Shown here: positions 8,856 to 18,200 of the stretch, in pieces
How positions within the stretch are numbered: the stretch's first letter is position 1
Layout: each line of letters opens with the position of its first letter
Origin: Pasteurellaceae bacterium Pebbles2
GTDB lineage: Bacteria; Pseudomonadota; Gammaproteobacteria; Enterobacterales; Pasteurellaceae
DNA: 64,000 bases
NCBI GenBank assembly: GCA_023101505.1
Contig: LVZA01000001.1
Span: 1,922,001 to 1,986,000, forward strand
Direction: 5' to 3'
Program-made: the position numbers and the translations under genes
Notes under the pieces: generated by a model
The model's database searches: none
Told to the model about the DNA's origin: nothing
What the model saw: only the letters and a program-made list of their open reading frames with translations

Positions 8856-9311
8856 TATTAGAAGACAAAAGGATTATGGTTAGGCTTAATAAACCAAATG
8901 GTTGTTATTAACTTTTTAATAAATTTTTAGTAACACTTTTATTAAGATAACTTTAAATTAATAATTTTTTAATTTTTCTTGCAAGGATATGCTTAGCTCG
9001 AAAATCACATTGAAAGAATCTTAACAAAAGACAAGCTCATTAATATCAAGCTTTTTCAATAAGGCTTCCTGTAAGGTTTCAGTATCTGAATTAGAGCAGG
9101 TGGAAATTTAGAGCATTTTTTTATCTTTGTATACAAATTATTGTTATATACGTATTAATGTTTCTAGCATCTAAATGAAGTGTAGAAGTATTTTTTAATG
9201 AGGCATGATTTACCCATTGGCTAAGCTAAAAAGATCATTAATGGATTATTTAGAATAATTTTTACGTCATTGAAATTTTAATCGACTAGTTTGGTGTTAT
9301 AAGTAAAATGG
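8856..9311. other. AT-rich gene-poor DNA with no recognised feature
   Basis: About 450 bp of AT-rich sequence following the purine permease. No open frame of useful length, RNA gene, uptake signal or intrinsic terminator was recognised on either strand. It leads into the transposase fossil and may be further decayed mobile-element sequence. Confidence 0.6.
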
Positions 9312-9812
9312 TTATTCTTCATTTAGTAATTTTTCATTTTTATTATAAATCCAATAATCAATATCGCTTATATCGTCTACTTTAATGTGATTTAATTATA
9401 AGTAAGCTCTAGCTATCATTGCTATCTTAAAATTACTAGGGTATTGTATAGTGGTAAATCACTTTCTTCGTGAGCGAATTGATGAACATAAGTACACCCA
9501 ATTTACACTCAGGAATGTCATGTCCGTGACGAGATTAATGGGCGTAAATTCAGAACCAATAAGAGGCGGTTTTGTTTTTTTTAAAGATGTCGTTGGATAG
9601 TTCTGATAGAATAACGATATTGTTCTACAATCTCTTTTAAAATCTGGTCTTTGACGGGATAATCGTGCCAAATATGGTTCGAATTTAGTATGAAATTATT
9701 GTTGAAGAGTTTGTTGAAGAGTTTGTTGTAAGAGTTACATTCGAATCGCCAAATTTGACTTTTAGTATCAAAACTTTGGTTTTAGTTTTGGCAATGGACA
9801 AATTTTTTTCAT
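9312..9812 (-). pseudogene. Frameshifted transposase fossil (IS256-like, Zn-binding N-terminal type)
   Basis: Translating the minus strand in several frames gives consecutive fragments of one protein: a start MKKICP near 9812; QIWRFECN; then NHIWHDYPVKDQILKEIV and EQYRYSIRTIQRHL (helix-turn-helix-like); then a shift to PINLVTDMTFL (DDE first-Asp region); then KLGVLMFINSLTKKVIYHY; then SNFKIAMIARAYL, a stop, and an acidic tail ending at 9312. The order zinc-ribbon-like N-terminus, HTH, LVTDMTF, LGVL-x5-TKKVIYHY is that of transposases with a Zn-binding N-terminus. Stops and at least three frame changes make it inactive. No clear terminal inverted repeats were found. Confidence 0.6.
9701..9736. 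repeat. Three tandem 12-bp repeats
   Basis: GTTGAAGAGTTT occurs at 9701-9712 and 9713-9724, and a degenerate third copy GTTGTAAGAGTT follows at 9725-9736. They lie within the transposase fossil. Confidence 0.8.
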
Positions 9813-9912
9813 AATTTTGAAAGTGGGTTAAAACCCTATATTATAAGGATTTAACTCATTTATTAGCAACCATTCTATCTATTAAGCTCAATCCAACAGG
9901 CATAGTAAGCAA

Positions 9913-9954
9913 AAAAGTGCGGTGAGAAATCTTATTATTTTTCACCGCACTTTT
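9913..9954 (-). terminator. Paired uptake-signal terminator of ycaO
   Basis: Inverted uptake signals (AAAAGTGCGGTGA from 9913 and TTCACCGCACTTTT ending at 9954) form a long stem just beyond the ycaO stop, with A/T runs on both sides. Confidence 0.85.
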
Positions 9955-9967
9955 ATTTTAAATTTAT

Positions 9968-11728
9968 TTATTGCCAGTTTGCTTTTTTGGCTTTTTGCAA
10001 TTTAGCATAGGCAGCTAATAGTTTTTGGTGAGCTTCAAATTTTTGTAAATGCTCATCATCAGCCAGTAAATCATAGAATGGGTTTCCGCCTTGCACGGCG
10101 TTCCAAGCGAAATCGACAGCTGTTTTGCCATACATTTTCTCGAATACCATTCGATATTGTTCTGCTGTGCGATTCTCATCAAGGAATAACTCAATGCTTT
10201 GGATAAGGCAACGATAGTAATTGGCACGTTCTGTGGTAAATACCGAGCTGTTCATATTATATGCCCAGTTTGCCCAATCTAATGCAGCTTCTAAATTGCC
10301 TAAGGCTAAATGCAACATTGATTTTAATTCGCCCACACGTAAGGTTGTCCAGCCTGATTTTGGTGGTGGCACGATGCCGATAAATTCACGTACTCGAGTA
10401 GCATCGTCAATGGCTTGATCATCTAATTCATCAAGTAGTTCTTGATAGGTTTCGTGATCGTGGTGGAAATGTGGTAAATCGAGCAAAATTTCACGCCAGT
10501 CCATTCCCATATTATTATTGGCATAAACCAAATCATCTGCAGGATAAATATCGGACATTGTTGGCACGATAATACGGCAAGCATACACATCTAAGTGATT
10601 GTAATCCATAATATAAACTTCTTTTTTGTCAGCATTAAAGATGTTCATTAGATTGTCGTATTCTTGTTGTGTTGTGCCTGAAAAATCCCAACGCACAAAA
10701 GGGTAGTCCGCTTGTTCTTTGAATAAATCCCACGAAATTAAACCGCTTGAGTCAATAAAGTGCGTTTCTAAATTAGCGTGTTCTGCCACATCTTCATTAT
10801 TAAATGATGGTGGAGTGAATACATCTAAATCTTTTAAGCTACGACCTTGCAAAAGCTCGGTTACGGTGCGTTCAAATGCCACTTGGAAATTCGGGTGTGC
10901 ACCAAAAGAAGCAAAGCAAGTGCCGTTGTTTGGATTTAACAAAATCACGCAAATCACAGGGTATTTTCCGCCCAATGATGCGTCATAAGATAAAATTGGG
11001 AAACCCTCAGCTTCTAATTTGTCGATTGAGGCTTGAATACTTGGATATTGTGCAATCACTTCATCGGGAATACGAGGTAAGCTAATGGCTTCGGCGATAA
11101 TTTTATTTTTGACATAACGCTCAAATACCTCGGAAAGTCCTTGTACTCGAGCTTCGTTTTGTGTATTGCCTGCCGACATTCCGTTCGACACATATAAATT
11201 GGCAATAATGCTTTGTGGAATATAAACCGCGTGCTGATCCGATTGGCGTACATAAGGCATTGCTACGATCCCACGATCGATATTGCCTGATTGTAAATCA
11301 ACTAATAAATCAGGCGTTAATTCACCCTCGGGATCGAAATAGCCGAGCAAATAATCGTCTAAAATGCCCTCTGGCAGCATATCTTCATCTTCAATGGCAA
11401 ACCATTTTTCCGACGGATAATGTACAAAATCACCGTGAGCAATATCTTGCCCTAAATAGTAATCGGCGAAGAAATAGTTGGTGGAAAGACGTTCAAAATA
11501 TTCGCCTAAGGCTGATGCCAAAGCCGCTTTTTGGCTTGCACCCTTGCCGTTTGAGAAGCATTGTGGGCAGTCTTTGTCGCGAATATGCACAGACCACACA
11601 TTTGGCACAGGGTTGAGCCAAGATGCTTCTTCAATGTTGAAGCCAAGCGCGGTTAATTTTTGCTGAAATTTTGCGATACTGTCTTCCAGTGCCGCATCTT
11701 TACCCAGAATAAAAGTTTGTTCTGTCAT
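9968..11728 (-). CDS. ycaO: YcaO cyclodehydratase-family protein
   Basis: A 586-aa protein, the same length as E. coli YcaO and similar along its whole length (for example ASWLNPVPNVWSVHIRD near residue 37, SNGMSAGNT near 178, SFGAHP near 275, ETHFIDSSGLISWDLF near 320). YcaO proteins use ATP to activate amide backbones; the E. coli protein is described as an accessory factor for RimO-dependent beta-methylthiolation of ribosomal protein S12, with its precise role unsettled. The ATG overlaps the stop of the upstream ABC transporter gene (ATGA), so the two are translationally coupled. No precursor-peptide gene was recognised nearby. Confidence 0.93.
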   Translation of the reverse strand: MTEQTFILGKDAALEDSIAKFQQKLTALGFNIEEASWLNPVPNVWSVHIRDKDCPQCFSNGKGASQKAALASALGEYFERLSTNYFFADYYLGQDIAHGDFVHYPSEKWFAIEDEDMLPEGILDDYLLGYFDPEGELTPDLLVDLQSGNIDRGIVAMPYVRQSDQHAVYIPQSIIANLYVSNGMSAGNTQNEARVQGLSEVFERYVKNKIIAEAISLPRIPDEVIAQYPSIQASIDKLEAEGFPILSYDASLGGKYPVICVILLNPNNGTCFASFGAHPNFQVAFERTVTELLQGRSLKDLDVFTPPSFNNEDVAEHANLETHFIDSSGLISWDLFKEQADYPFVRWDFSGTTQQEYDNLMNIFNADKKEVYIMDYNHLDVYACRIIVPTMSDIYPADDLVYANNNMGMDWREILLDLPHFHHDHETYQELLDELDDQAIDDATRVREFIGIVPPPKSGWTTLRVGELKSMLHLALGNLEAALDWANWAYNMNSSVFTTERANYYRCLIQSIELFLDENRTAEQYRMVFEKMYGKTAVDFAWNAVQGGNPFYDLLADDEHLQKFEAHQKLLAAYAKLQKAKKANWQ

Positions 11729-13512
11729 TGAAATGTCCTGCTATTGGGGGCGGTTTGACAGCCGCCTAAATCAAATACTTTGTTATGAAACTGGCGTAGT
11801 GTACCACGATGTCCCACACTTAACACGATCATATTTGGCAATTTTGTGCGAATTTTGCTGTATAGGAAATGTTCCATCGGCTCATCAAGTGCTGAGGTCG
11901 TTTCGTCTAAAAAGACAATATCGGGCTTGGTTAAGAAAATACGGATAAACGCCACTCGTTGCAATTCCCCAGGGGAAAGAATGGCCTGCCAGTCATTTTC
12001 GTAATCCAATGCGTGTAAATAATGCTCAAGGCGACATTTCTGCATATAGTATTCCAGATCTTCGTGATCGGCATTAATATTCGGGTAGCAAATGGCTTGG
12101 CGTAGCGTGCCTTGTGGCATATAAGGGCGTTGTGGCAAAAATAAAATATTCGCCCAACACGGACGCTGGCAATATCCCATTGTTTCAAAAGGATAAATTC
12201 CTGCAATCGCTTTTAGTAAAGTGGTTTTCCCCGTGCCTGATGGACCTTGAATTAGCAACGCATCGCCACGATTGAGTTCTAAATTGATATGCTTTAACAG
12301 CGTGCCACCGTAATCATCTTTTAAACCAAAATCAATTAACTGAATGCCAGAACCACATTCCACAGGTTGCGAAATTTGCGTTTGATCGAGAAAATCTAAG
12401 CGTGCCATAAAGCCGTGCAAACGATTTAAGCGTGCTTGATAGAGTGTAAATTGTTCATAAAATAAGCGAAAGAATGATAGTGCTCGCATCAAACGGTTAA
12501 AGGCTTGTACGGTTTGGTGCATATCGCCAAGGGTGGCTTGCCCCGCAAAAAAGCGTGGTGCTTGCAACATTAAAGGGAGGATCATCGCAAATTGGGTAAT
12601 CCCTGTGTTAAAACCGTCTAGTCCAAGCATTCGACGCACGATGACCCAGCGATTTTGGATCATTGCGTTAAATTTGGCTTTTAAATGCAAGCGTTCTTGT
12701 TTTTCGCCGTCATAAAAAGCGATACTTTCCGCATTGTCGCGCACACGAATCAGCGAATAACGATAATCGCCCGAGAGCTTTTCTTTGGCATAATTCAGCT
12801 TTACTAAAGGGTGTCCAATCCACACTGAAAGTGCGGTGGCTAAAATGATAAAAATATAGATAAAAAACACCGCACCTTTTGGTACTTCAACGCCGAAGAA
12901 AGAGAGTAGCCCCGACAATCCCCACAAAATAACCGTAAATTCAATGATCGACACCAATGCACCAATCACGCCGTCAAACAATTCCACCGTACCAGTTACA
13001 AATTCACGAGCGTCTTGTTCAATACGCTGATCGATATTATCGGGCAAATCTTTTTCGTATTTTAGGCGATAGTAATTTTTATTTTGTAGCCAGCGGTCGA
13101 GCATTTGGTGGTTCATTTTTTCAAGCCAACGAATTTCAAATACCTGACGTACCAAATAATTCAAAATGGAATGAATTATTTTAAAGCCGACCAGCATTGC
13201 ATTCAGCAAAGCAAAGAACCAAAAAGCATCAATGCTTTTGTTTTGTAGTGAACTGTATAATCCGTTATAAAAGAAGGTATTAAGCACGCTAATGCGTACT
13301 TCTAGCAAAATGAAAATTTCCAGTAAAAAAATTAGCGATAGGGTGCTGGCAATATGGCTATTTTTTAGGCAAGGTTGGGTGATCAGCCAAAATTTTCGCC
13401 CAAAATCTGTTCGGCGGAGCAAAAGTGCGGTGAAAAAAAGCCCTAAATTTAACCAAAAAAGTGCGGTTAAAAGCCAAGTGAAACTGCTATTTAATTCTGT
13501 TTGCCAGTTCAT
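11725..13512 (-). CDS. YddA/SbmA-like ABC transporter, fused membrane and ATPase domains
   Basis: A 595-aa protein. The N-terminal half (about residues 1-350) has six hydrophobic segments of the SbmA/BacA-like fold, with the conserved stretch YNGLYSSLQNK and RIEQDAREF. The C-terminal ATPase has Walker A GPSGTGKTT (about residue 425), signature SPGELQRVAF (about 510) and Walker B IVFLDETTSALDE (about 530). It resembles YddA and H. influenzae HI0036. Family substrates include peptides and vitamins; the substrate here is unknown. ATG 13512 follows GGAAA; the upstream TTG frame is rejected. It lies 57 bp after the TonB receptor gene and overlaps ycaO. Confidence 0.87.
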   Translation of the reverse strand: MNWQTELNSSFTWLLTALFWLNLGLFFTALLLRRTDFGRKFWLITQPCLKNSHIASTLSLIFLLEIFILLEVRISVLNTFFYNGLYSSLQNKSIDAFWFFALLNAMLVGFKIIHSILNYLVRQVFEIRWLEKMNHQMLDRWLQNKNYYRLKYEKDLPDNIDQRIEQDAREFVTGTVELFDGVIGALVSIIEFTVILWGLSGLLSFFGVEVPKGAVFFIYIFIILATALSVWIGHPLVKLNYAKEKLSGDYRYSLIRVRDNAESIAFYDGEKQERLHLKAKFNAMIQNRWVIVRRMLGLDGFNTGITQFAMILPLMLQAPRFFAGQATLGDMHQTVQAFNRLMRALSFFRLFYEQFTLYQARLNRLHGFMARLDFLDQTQISQPVECGSGIQLIDFGLKDDYGGTLLKHINLELNRGDALLIQGPSGTGKTTLLKAIAGIYPFETMGYCQRPCWANILFLPQRPYMPQGTLRQAICYPNINADHEDLEYYMQKCRLEHYLHALDYENDWQAILSPGELQRVAFIRIFLTKPDIVFLDETTSALDEPMEHFLYSKIRTKLPNMIVLSVGHRGTLRQFHNKVFDLGGCQTAPNSRTFQ

Positions 13513-13533
13513 AAAGATTTCCAAAAACGACAA

Positions 13534-13553
13534 AAGGGCAGCCAGCAGCCCTT
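13534..13553 (-). terminator. Weak hairpin between receptor and ABC genes
   Basis: AAGGGC (13534-13539) pairs with GCCCTT (13548-13553) around 8 nt, with only a short T-rich tail on the minus strand. It is probably an attenuating or stabilising hairpin rather than a full stop. Confidence 0.45.
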
Positions 13554-13569
13554 GATGTTAGTGAGCTAA

Positions 13570-15747
13570 TTAGAATGAGTATTCTGCTTTTAGCCAATAA
13601 GTGCGTGGCATTCCAACCACGGCAAAACTGCGGTCAAATCGACCACGTTGAACTTGCCAATAGCTTTTGTTAAATAAATTTTCAACCCCAGCACGGAAAA
13701 CAATATTTTGTTTTTCTGCTACTTTTAATTGATATTTCGCCCCTAAATCAACCGTGGTATAAGACGGAAACGCATATTTTTTGCTGTAATCTTGATAAGA
13801 TTTTCCGTAATGTTGCACCGCCGCATTCAAGGTTAAATTGGGTATAAATGGTGTGTCCCATTCGATAGCCGCTTTAGCGATCACTCGAGGGCTTGCCACT
13901 TGCGTGCCAGAGATAATTTCACCCGCATAGCTTGCGTAATCAATTAAATCCGCTTTATTGTAGCTCACACCTAAACTTGGGCGTAAACTGCCGTTTAACA
14001 ACTTGGCATAAGCATTTAGCTCGATCCCACGATTACGCTCTTTGCCTTGCTCTGTTCCCACTTTGCCATAACCATTTTTCGTTGCGGCAGCAGTAAGCGT
14101 GCCAGGGCGAGAAATTTGGTATGCACTTAATGTAGTGGTGAACCATTCATTCCAGTTATTACGCATTCCCATTTCTAATTGACGGCTAACAATAGGCTTC
14201 GCCATATTGCCGTCGTCATCAACTGAACCCGGCTCAAGATCTTCTAAATAATTGCCATAGAATACTAAATCAGGATTAGGAATATAGCTCAAAGTTAGCA
14301 TTGGGCTAAAGCGATTTTCTTTCGCATCAGTTTTCACCGATTTATGATTATTTTTAGTTTGATAATCCGTTTGCTCAACCCATTGGAAACGTCCGCCTAA
14401 AGTTAAGCGGATTTTTTCTTCCATAAAGCCAAGGGTGTCGGCTAGAGCCAAACTATAAGATTTGATCTTTTGATCGGTATTCCCTTGTGCCAAGGTCGAG
14501 AATGTCGGTGAAGTTACGGCAAAATTCGGCGAATAGATATTACCTGCATCAAATTTCTTCATTACATCGCCTTGATCGAAATCTCGCTCACGCTTGACAG
14601 CATCAAAAGCGATGTTCCAGTTGTGGCTAATATCTCCAGTTGTGCCGAAACCTTGTAATTTCAAGTTACTGCTCGTGGTGCGGTTGATGTAATCAATCGG
14701 ACGCATTTGGCTAATTTTATAATCGCCATTGGCTTTGAGATCTTTGGCGGTAATTTGCCCGAATGAACCGTAATATTTTGATACCATTTGCCCAAGTCCG
14801 CCAGAAAGCATCATATCGTGTGGCAAATCATATTCAAAGGTTGTCATAATGGTTTGATCTTCTGTCGTTTGACCTGACCAACGAGGAATTAAATTGATGT
14901 CGCCTTTTGGTGCGGCTGGCAGTTGATAGTCAAGGGCTTGAATATCTTGTACACGAGCACGTCCGCCGTGAGTGGTACGTTTTGCATACATATAATCTAC
15001 GCCAAGGCGGAATTTGTCGCCACGGTAATCTGTGCCGATAGAAAATTCTTTATTACTCTCATCATAACCTGTACGAGCGGTGTTACCATCACGGTATAAT
15101 CCATTAACACGCACGCCCCATTGTTTGTTTTCACCAAAACGGTGACCAAAATCAACGCTTTCTTGCAAGCGATTGTTGCTAAACCAACCCAAACCGATCT
15201 TGTTAATATCTTCATCAGTAGCTCGTTTAGTTTCAATGTTCATTGATGCGCCCGTAGAACCCTCAGGATCCATTCCTGTCGTCGCTGTTGATGCCCCTTT
15301 AATTAATTGAGCAGAAGACACCGCTGAAGCAGGCGAGTTATAAGTAGAATATAAACCCGCTAAACCATTTACGCTGACTTGGCGAGCGTCTAATTGCAGG
15401 TTGCGAACATAAACGCCCGAGAGAGTGTTAGTTTCGCCGCCAAAATTCATTACGGAAGCATCAGTTTTCGCAATAGGATCGAATAAATTACGAGGGTTTT
15501 TATCTTCAAAGGCTTGTTCTGCATAATTGACCACGCTGATAGCAGAAGTGAACGCAGGTTGGCGACCTAATAAACTTAAATTAACAATTTCCTTTTGTTT
15601 ATCGCCCACGGCTTTGGCTTTTTCCAGTTCCGTTACCACATCAATCTGATCTAAGTTAGAATCTTGTGGCTGGCTCGTTTCAGCGGAAAGATTAAAAGAA
15701 ATACCAGCAAAAAGTGCGGTGTAAATTATGCTTAATTTGTAATTCAT
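13570..15747 (-). CDS. TonB-dependent outer-membrane siderophore receptor
   Basis: A 725-aa precursor with a signal peptide (cleavage near NLSA/ET), a TonB-box-like segment DQIDVVTE at the mature N-terminus, a plug domain (about residues 60-190, with RNLQLDARQVSVNGLAG and STATTGMDPEGSTGASMNIETK) and a C-terminal 22-strand barrel ending in the aromatic residue Phe (YWLKAEYSF). It resembles receptors for hydroxamate or other xenosiderophores; the ligand cannot be told from sequence alone. ATG 15747 is chosen because it directly begins the signal peptide; the longer frame starts 48 bases upstream. A Fur-like palindrome lies upstream and the ABC/ycaO pair downstream. Confidence 0.92.
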   Translation of the reverse strand: MNYKLSIIYTALFAGISFNLSAETSQPQDSNLDQIDVVTELEKAKAVGDKQKEIVNLSLLGRQPAFTSAISVVNYAEQAFEDKNPRNLFDPIAKTDASVMNFGGETNTLSGVYVRNLQLDARQVSVNGLAGLYSTYNSPASAVSSAQLIKGASTATTGMDPEGSTGASMNIETKRATDEDINKIGLGWFSNNRLQESVDFGHRFGENKQWGVRVNGLYRDGNTARTGYDESNKEFSIGTDYRGDKFRLGVDYMYAKRTTHGGRARVQDIQALDYQLPAAPKGDINLIPRWSGQTTEDQTIMTTFEYDLPHDMMLSGGLGQMVSKYYGSFGQITAKDLKANGDYKISQMRPIDYINRTTSSNLKLQGFGTTGDISHNWNIAFDAVKRERDFDQGDVMKKFDAGNIYSPNFAVTSPTFSTLAQGNTDQKIKSYSLALADTLGFMEEKIRLTLGGRFQWVEQTDYQTKNNHKSVKTDAKENRFSPMLTLSYIPNPDLVFYGNYLEDLEPGSVDDDGNMAKPIVSRQLEMGMRNNWNEWFTTTLSAYQISRPGTLTAAATKNGYGKVGTEQGKERNRGIELNAYAKLLNGSLRPSLGVSYNKADLIDYASYAGEIISGTQVASPRVIAKAAIEWDTPFIPNLTLNAAVQHYGKSYQDYSKKYAFPSYTTVDLGAKYQLKVAEKQNIVFRAGVENLFNKSYWQVQRGRFDRSFAVVGMPRTYWLKAEYSF

Positions 15748-15811
15748 TGTTTGCCTTAATTTGAATAAGAATAAAATTTCCGCAAGTATAACCAAAAGCC
15801 TTACTCAAGAC

Positions 15812-15830
15812 AATAGGAATTATTCTCATT
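15812..15830. promoter_or_regulatory. Fur-like box upstream of the TonB receptor
   Basis: On the minus strand, AATGAGAATAATTCCTATT contains the GAATnATTC-type dyad of Fur sites. It matches the 19-bp Fur consensus at about 11 positions and is centred about 75 bp before the receptor start. Iron repression would fit a siderophore receptor. Confidence 0.55.
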
Positions 15831-15915
15831 TTTGAAAAGCGAAGATAGAATAGATAAAAGTGCGGTGAAAAATTCACAAGTTTTAGCCAAACAGCAAAAT
15901 TTTCCGTGCAAATAT

Positions 15916-15944
15916 TTGCAATCAATTCGGCTTTATTGCATAAT
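15916..15944 (+). promoter_or_regulatory. Promoter of the 4.5S RNA gene
   Basis: TTGCAA (15916-15921), a 17-nt spacer and CATAAT (15939-15944) form a good sigma-70 promoter. Transcription should start near 15951, upstream of the hairpin preceding the 4.5S RNA. Confidence 0.75.
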
Positions 15945-15952
15945 GCACCACC

Positions 15953-15978
15953 TAAGCTAATTGGAAACAATTAGCTTA
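15953..15978 (+). other. GAAA-tetraloop hairpin in the 4.5S RNA precursor leader
   Basis: A perfect 11-bp stem (15953-15963 with 15968-15978) closed by a GAAA loop lies between the promoter and the mature 4.5S 5' end. It is not followed by a T run, so it is more likely a processing or folding element than a terminator. Confidence 0.65.
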
Positions 15979-15984
15979 TTCAAT

Positions 15985-16094
15985 GGAAACCTTCTCGGTC
16001 TCTCGCAATGGTGTCTGGTTTACTCGGTCAGGTTCGGAAGAAAGCAGCCAAAGTCAGAATTTCTGTGTGCCGAGAAGTCGCTGGGGAGGTTTCC
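15985..16094 (+). ncRNA. ffs: Signal recognition particle 4.5S RNA
   Basis: About 110 nt whose ends pair (GGAAACC with GGTTTCC). It contains the conserved SRP domain IV: GGTCAGGTTCGGAAGAAAGC (16025-16044) with the GGAA-type tetraloop, followed by AGCAGCCAAAG and the GTGTGCCGAG return strand. It closely resembles E. coli 4.5S RNA. It binds Ffh to target nascent membrane proteins. A promoter lies upstream, and a T-rich run after 16109 may end transcription just before the convergent MATE gene. Confidence 0.95.
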
Positions 16095-16117
16095 GCCCAA
16101 CAGCACTTCTCTTTTTT

Positions 16118-17515
16118 CTATTTTATTTTCTCTAATAAATCGAGTAATTCCTGATCGGGGCGAGATTGGATTTGACGCATTCGATAAAGTAATAAAATTG
16201 CTGCCGCAGTTAATGCCGTGATGAAACCAATCCAAAAGCCTTTTGCTCCTAAGTGTGGCACGATCAAATCAGTCATCGCCAGTGAATAACCCACCGTCAT
16301 TCCTAAGCCCCAATAGCAGAAAAGCGTGATGTACAAAATCGCTTTGGTGTCTTTATAGCCACGCAATACGCCACTTGCCACCACTTGCACTGTATCAGAA
16401 AATTGATAAAGTGCCGCAATAATCAGCAAGGACATTGCAAGGTCAATGACTTGTGGATCGTTTACGAAAAGCAAAGCAATTTCTTCACGGAAGAAAATAG
16501 TGATAAAGGCAGTAATAATCGCAATATTCAAGCCTACGGCGAATGCCACATAAGACAAGGTTTTTGCCTGTTGCGGCGAGCCTTCGCCCAAACGTTGTCC
16601 CACTAAAATAGTTGCCGCCATTGCTAAAGACATCGGGAACATAAAAATAAATGAGCTGGTATTTAAGGCGATTTGATGGCTCGCTACGACTTCTGTGCCG
16701 AGTGGCGATAAAAATAGGGAAGTTAGTGCAAAGAGTGCCACTTCAGCCCATAAAGCAAGGGCAATAGGAAAGCCTAGTCGCAATAATTTTTTTAGCGTAG
16801 CAGCGTTAGGTTTTTCGATAATTTGTTCAAAAACTTTCAGATCTCGCTGATTTTGAGCGGAGTGAGAATAGGCAATCATCATTATGCACATCGCCCAGTT
16901 GACGATTGCCGTCGCAATGCCACAACCCACTGCCCCAAAAGCTGGCACGCCGAATTTGCCATAAATAAAAATATAATTTAGCGGAATATTCAGCAACAGC
17001 CCGATGACAGTAATAATCATCGCAGGTTTGGTTTTGGCAATGCCGTCGTTTAAGCAACGGAAGTTAATCATCAACAAATAAGCAGGCAGTCCAAACAGCA
17101 TTGCGTGCAGATAATCTTGAGTAATTTCGGCTAAATGAGCGTCCATATTCATTGCTTGAATAACAATGTCGCTATGATAAATAATCAGCCCCAACGGAAT
17201 ACAGCTACCTAACACAATCCATAAGCCTTGACGTACTTGATGTGCAATTTGCGATCGTTTGCCCGAACCGTTGAAATAAGAAATGGTCGGCGGCAGTGCT
17301 AGCAATAAGCCTTGCCCGAATAGTACTAATGGAAACCAAATCGACGCACCCACTGAAATTGCCGCCATATCTGCCGCACTCACTCGCCCCGCCATAATGG
17401 TATCGACTAAGCCCATCGAATTTTGTGCAATTTGTGCTAATAAAATCGGAATTGCAATTTGAATTAATTTTTTTGCTTGTTCGTGGTATGCTTGCCAGCG
17501 TATTGATTTCATCAT
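16118..17515 (-). CDS. norM: MATE-family multidrug efflux pump (NorM/HmrM-like)
   Basis: A 465-aa inner-membrane protein with 12 predicted helices in two homologous halves, typical of NorM-type MATE pumps ([30 protein letters not shown] near the N-terminus). It exports cationic drugs in exchange for sodium or protons. Length is normal for the family. It is divergent from ribE and convergent with the 4.5S RNA gene. H. influenzae has the same neighbour pair (hmrM-ribE). Start at 17515 or the next codon (MM). Confidence 0.92.
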   Translation of the reverse strand: MMKSIRWQAYHEQAKKLIQIAIPILLAQIAQNSMGLVDTIMAGRVSAADMAAISVGASIWFPLVLFGQGLLLALPPTISYFNGSGKRSQIAHQVRQGLWIVLGSCIPLGLIIYHSDIVIQAMNMDAHLAEITQDYLHAMLFGLPAYLLMINFRCLNDGIAKTKPAMIITVIGLLLNIPLNYIFIYGKFGVPAFGAVGCGIATAIVNWAMCIMMIAYSHSAQNQRDLKVFEQIIEKPNAATLKKLLRLGFPIALALWAEVALFALTSLFLSPLGTEVVASHQIALNTSSFIFMFPMSLAMAATILVGQRLGEGSPQQAKTLSYVAFAVGLNIAIITAFITIFFREEIALLFVNDPQVIDLAMSLLIIAALYQFSDTVQVVASGVLRGYKDTKAILYITLFCYWGLGMTVGYSLAMTDLIVPHLGAKGFWIGFITALTAAAILLLYRMRQIQSRPDQELLDLLEKIK

Positions 17516-17576
17516 AAAAATCTTTTAATTTTTAACCGCACTTTTTCAATCATAAATAATGATTTAAGAGGATTAT

Positions 17577-18200
17577 ATGTTTACAGGTATCGTGCAAGGC
17601 ATTGCACAACTTCATTCAATTATCGAAAAAACAAATTTTAGAACACATATCATTAAAATGCCACAGGAATTGCTGGCAGATTTAGAATTAGGGGCATCGG
17701 TTGCCCATAATGGCGTTTGTTTAACTGTAACCAACATTGATGGCGATTTAATTAGCTTCGATTTAATGACCGAAACTTTACGCATCACCAATCTTGGGGC
17801 GTTAAAGGTGGGCGACCGTGTTAATATTGAGCGTGCAATGCGTTTCGGTTCAGAAGTCGGCGGACATTTATTATCAGGCCACGTTTATTGCACCGCCAAA
17901 ATTAGCCAGCGTTTAGCCAGTGAAAATAATTTGCAAATTTGGATTGAGTTGCCCGATGCAGAATTAATGAAATATGTGCTAACTAAAGGTTTTATCGCCG
18001 TGGACGGCATCAGCTTGACCATTGGCGAAGTGCGTGGCAATCAATTTTGCGTCAACCTCATTCCAGAAACCATCGACCGCACCTTAATGGGCAAAAAGAT
18101 CGTTGGTGATTTAGTCAATATTGAAATCGATCCACAAACACAGGCGATTGTGGACACCGTAGAACGTTACTTATCGGCGAAATTGGCGGCGAAAAAATAA
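17577..18200 (+). CDS. ribE: Riboflavin synthase alpha chain
   Basis: A 207-aa protein made of two lumazine-binding repeats, starting with the invariant MFTGIVQG and with the second repeat beginning near residue 98 ([11 protein letters not shown]). It dismutates two 6,7-dimethyl-8-ribityllumazine molecules to riboflavin. No FMN riboswitch was seen upstream; an uptake-signal half (AACCGCACTTTTT) lies in the leader. The stop overlaps the next ATG by one base (TAATG), so ribE heads an operon with the DUF1007 and NicO genes. Confidence 0.96.
   Translation: MFTGIVQGIAQLHSIIEKTNFRTHIIKMPQELLADLELGASVAHNGVCLTVTNIDGDLISFDLMTETLRITNLGALKVGDRVNIERAMRFGSEVGGHLLSGHVYCTAKISQRLASENNLQIWIELPDAELMKYVLTKGFIAVDGISLTIGEVRGNQFCVNLIPETIDRTLMGKKIVGDLVNIEIDPQTQAIVDTVERYLSAKLAAKK

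Noticed and set aside
9451-9600. A 49-codon plus-strand ORF (GTG start) reading HFLRERIDEHKYTQF
   Set aside because: It is antisense to the transposase fossil, whose minus-strand fragments match a recognisable protein order; the plus frame has no ribosome-binding site.
11215-11616. A 133-aa plus-strand ORF
   Set aside because: It lies wholly inside ycaO, antisense, with no start signal; ycaO is full length and conserved.
15961-16221. An 86-aa plus-strand ORF
   Set aside because: It spans the 4.5S RNA gene and runs into the convergent MATE gene. The RNA identity is unambiguous.
17515-17577. An FMN riboswitch before ribE
   Set aside because: The leader is only about 60 nt and has none of the conserved RFN elements.
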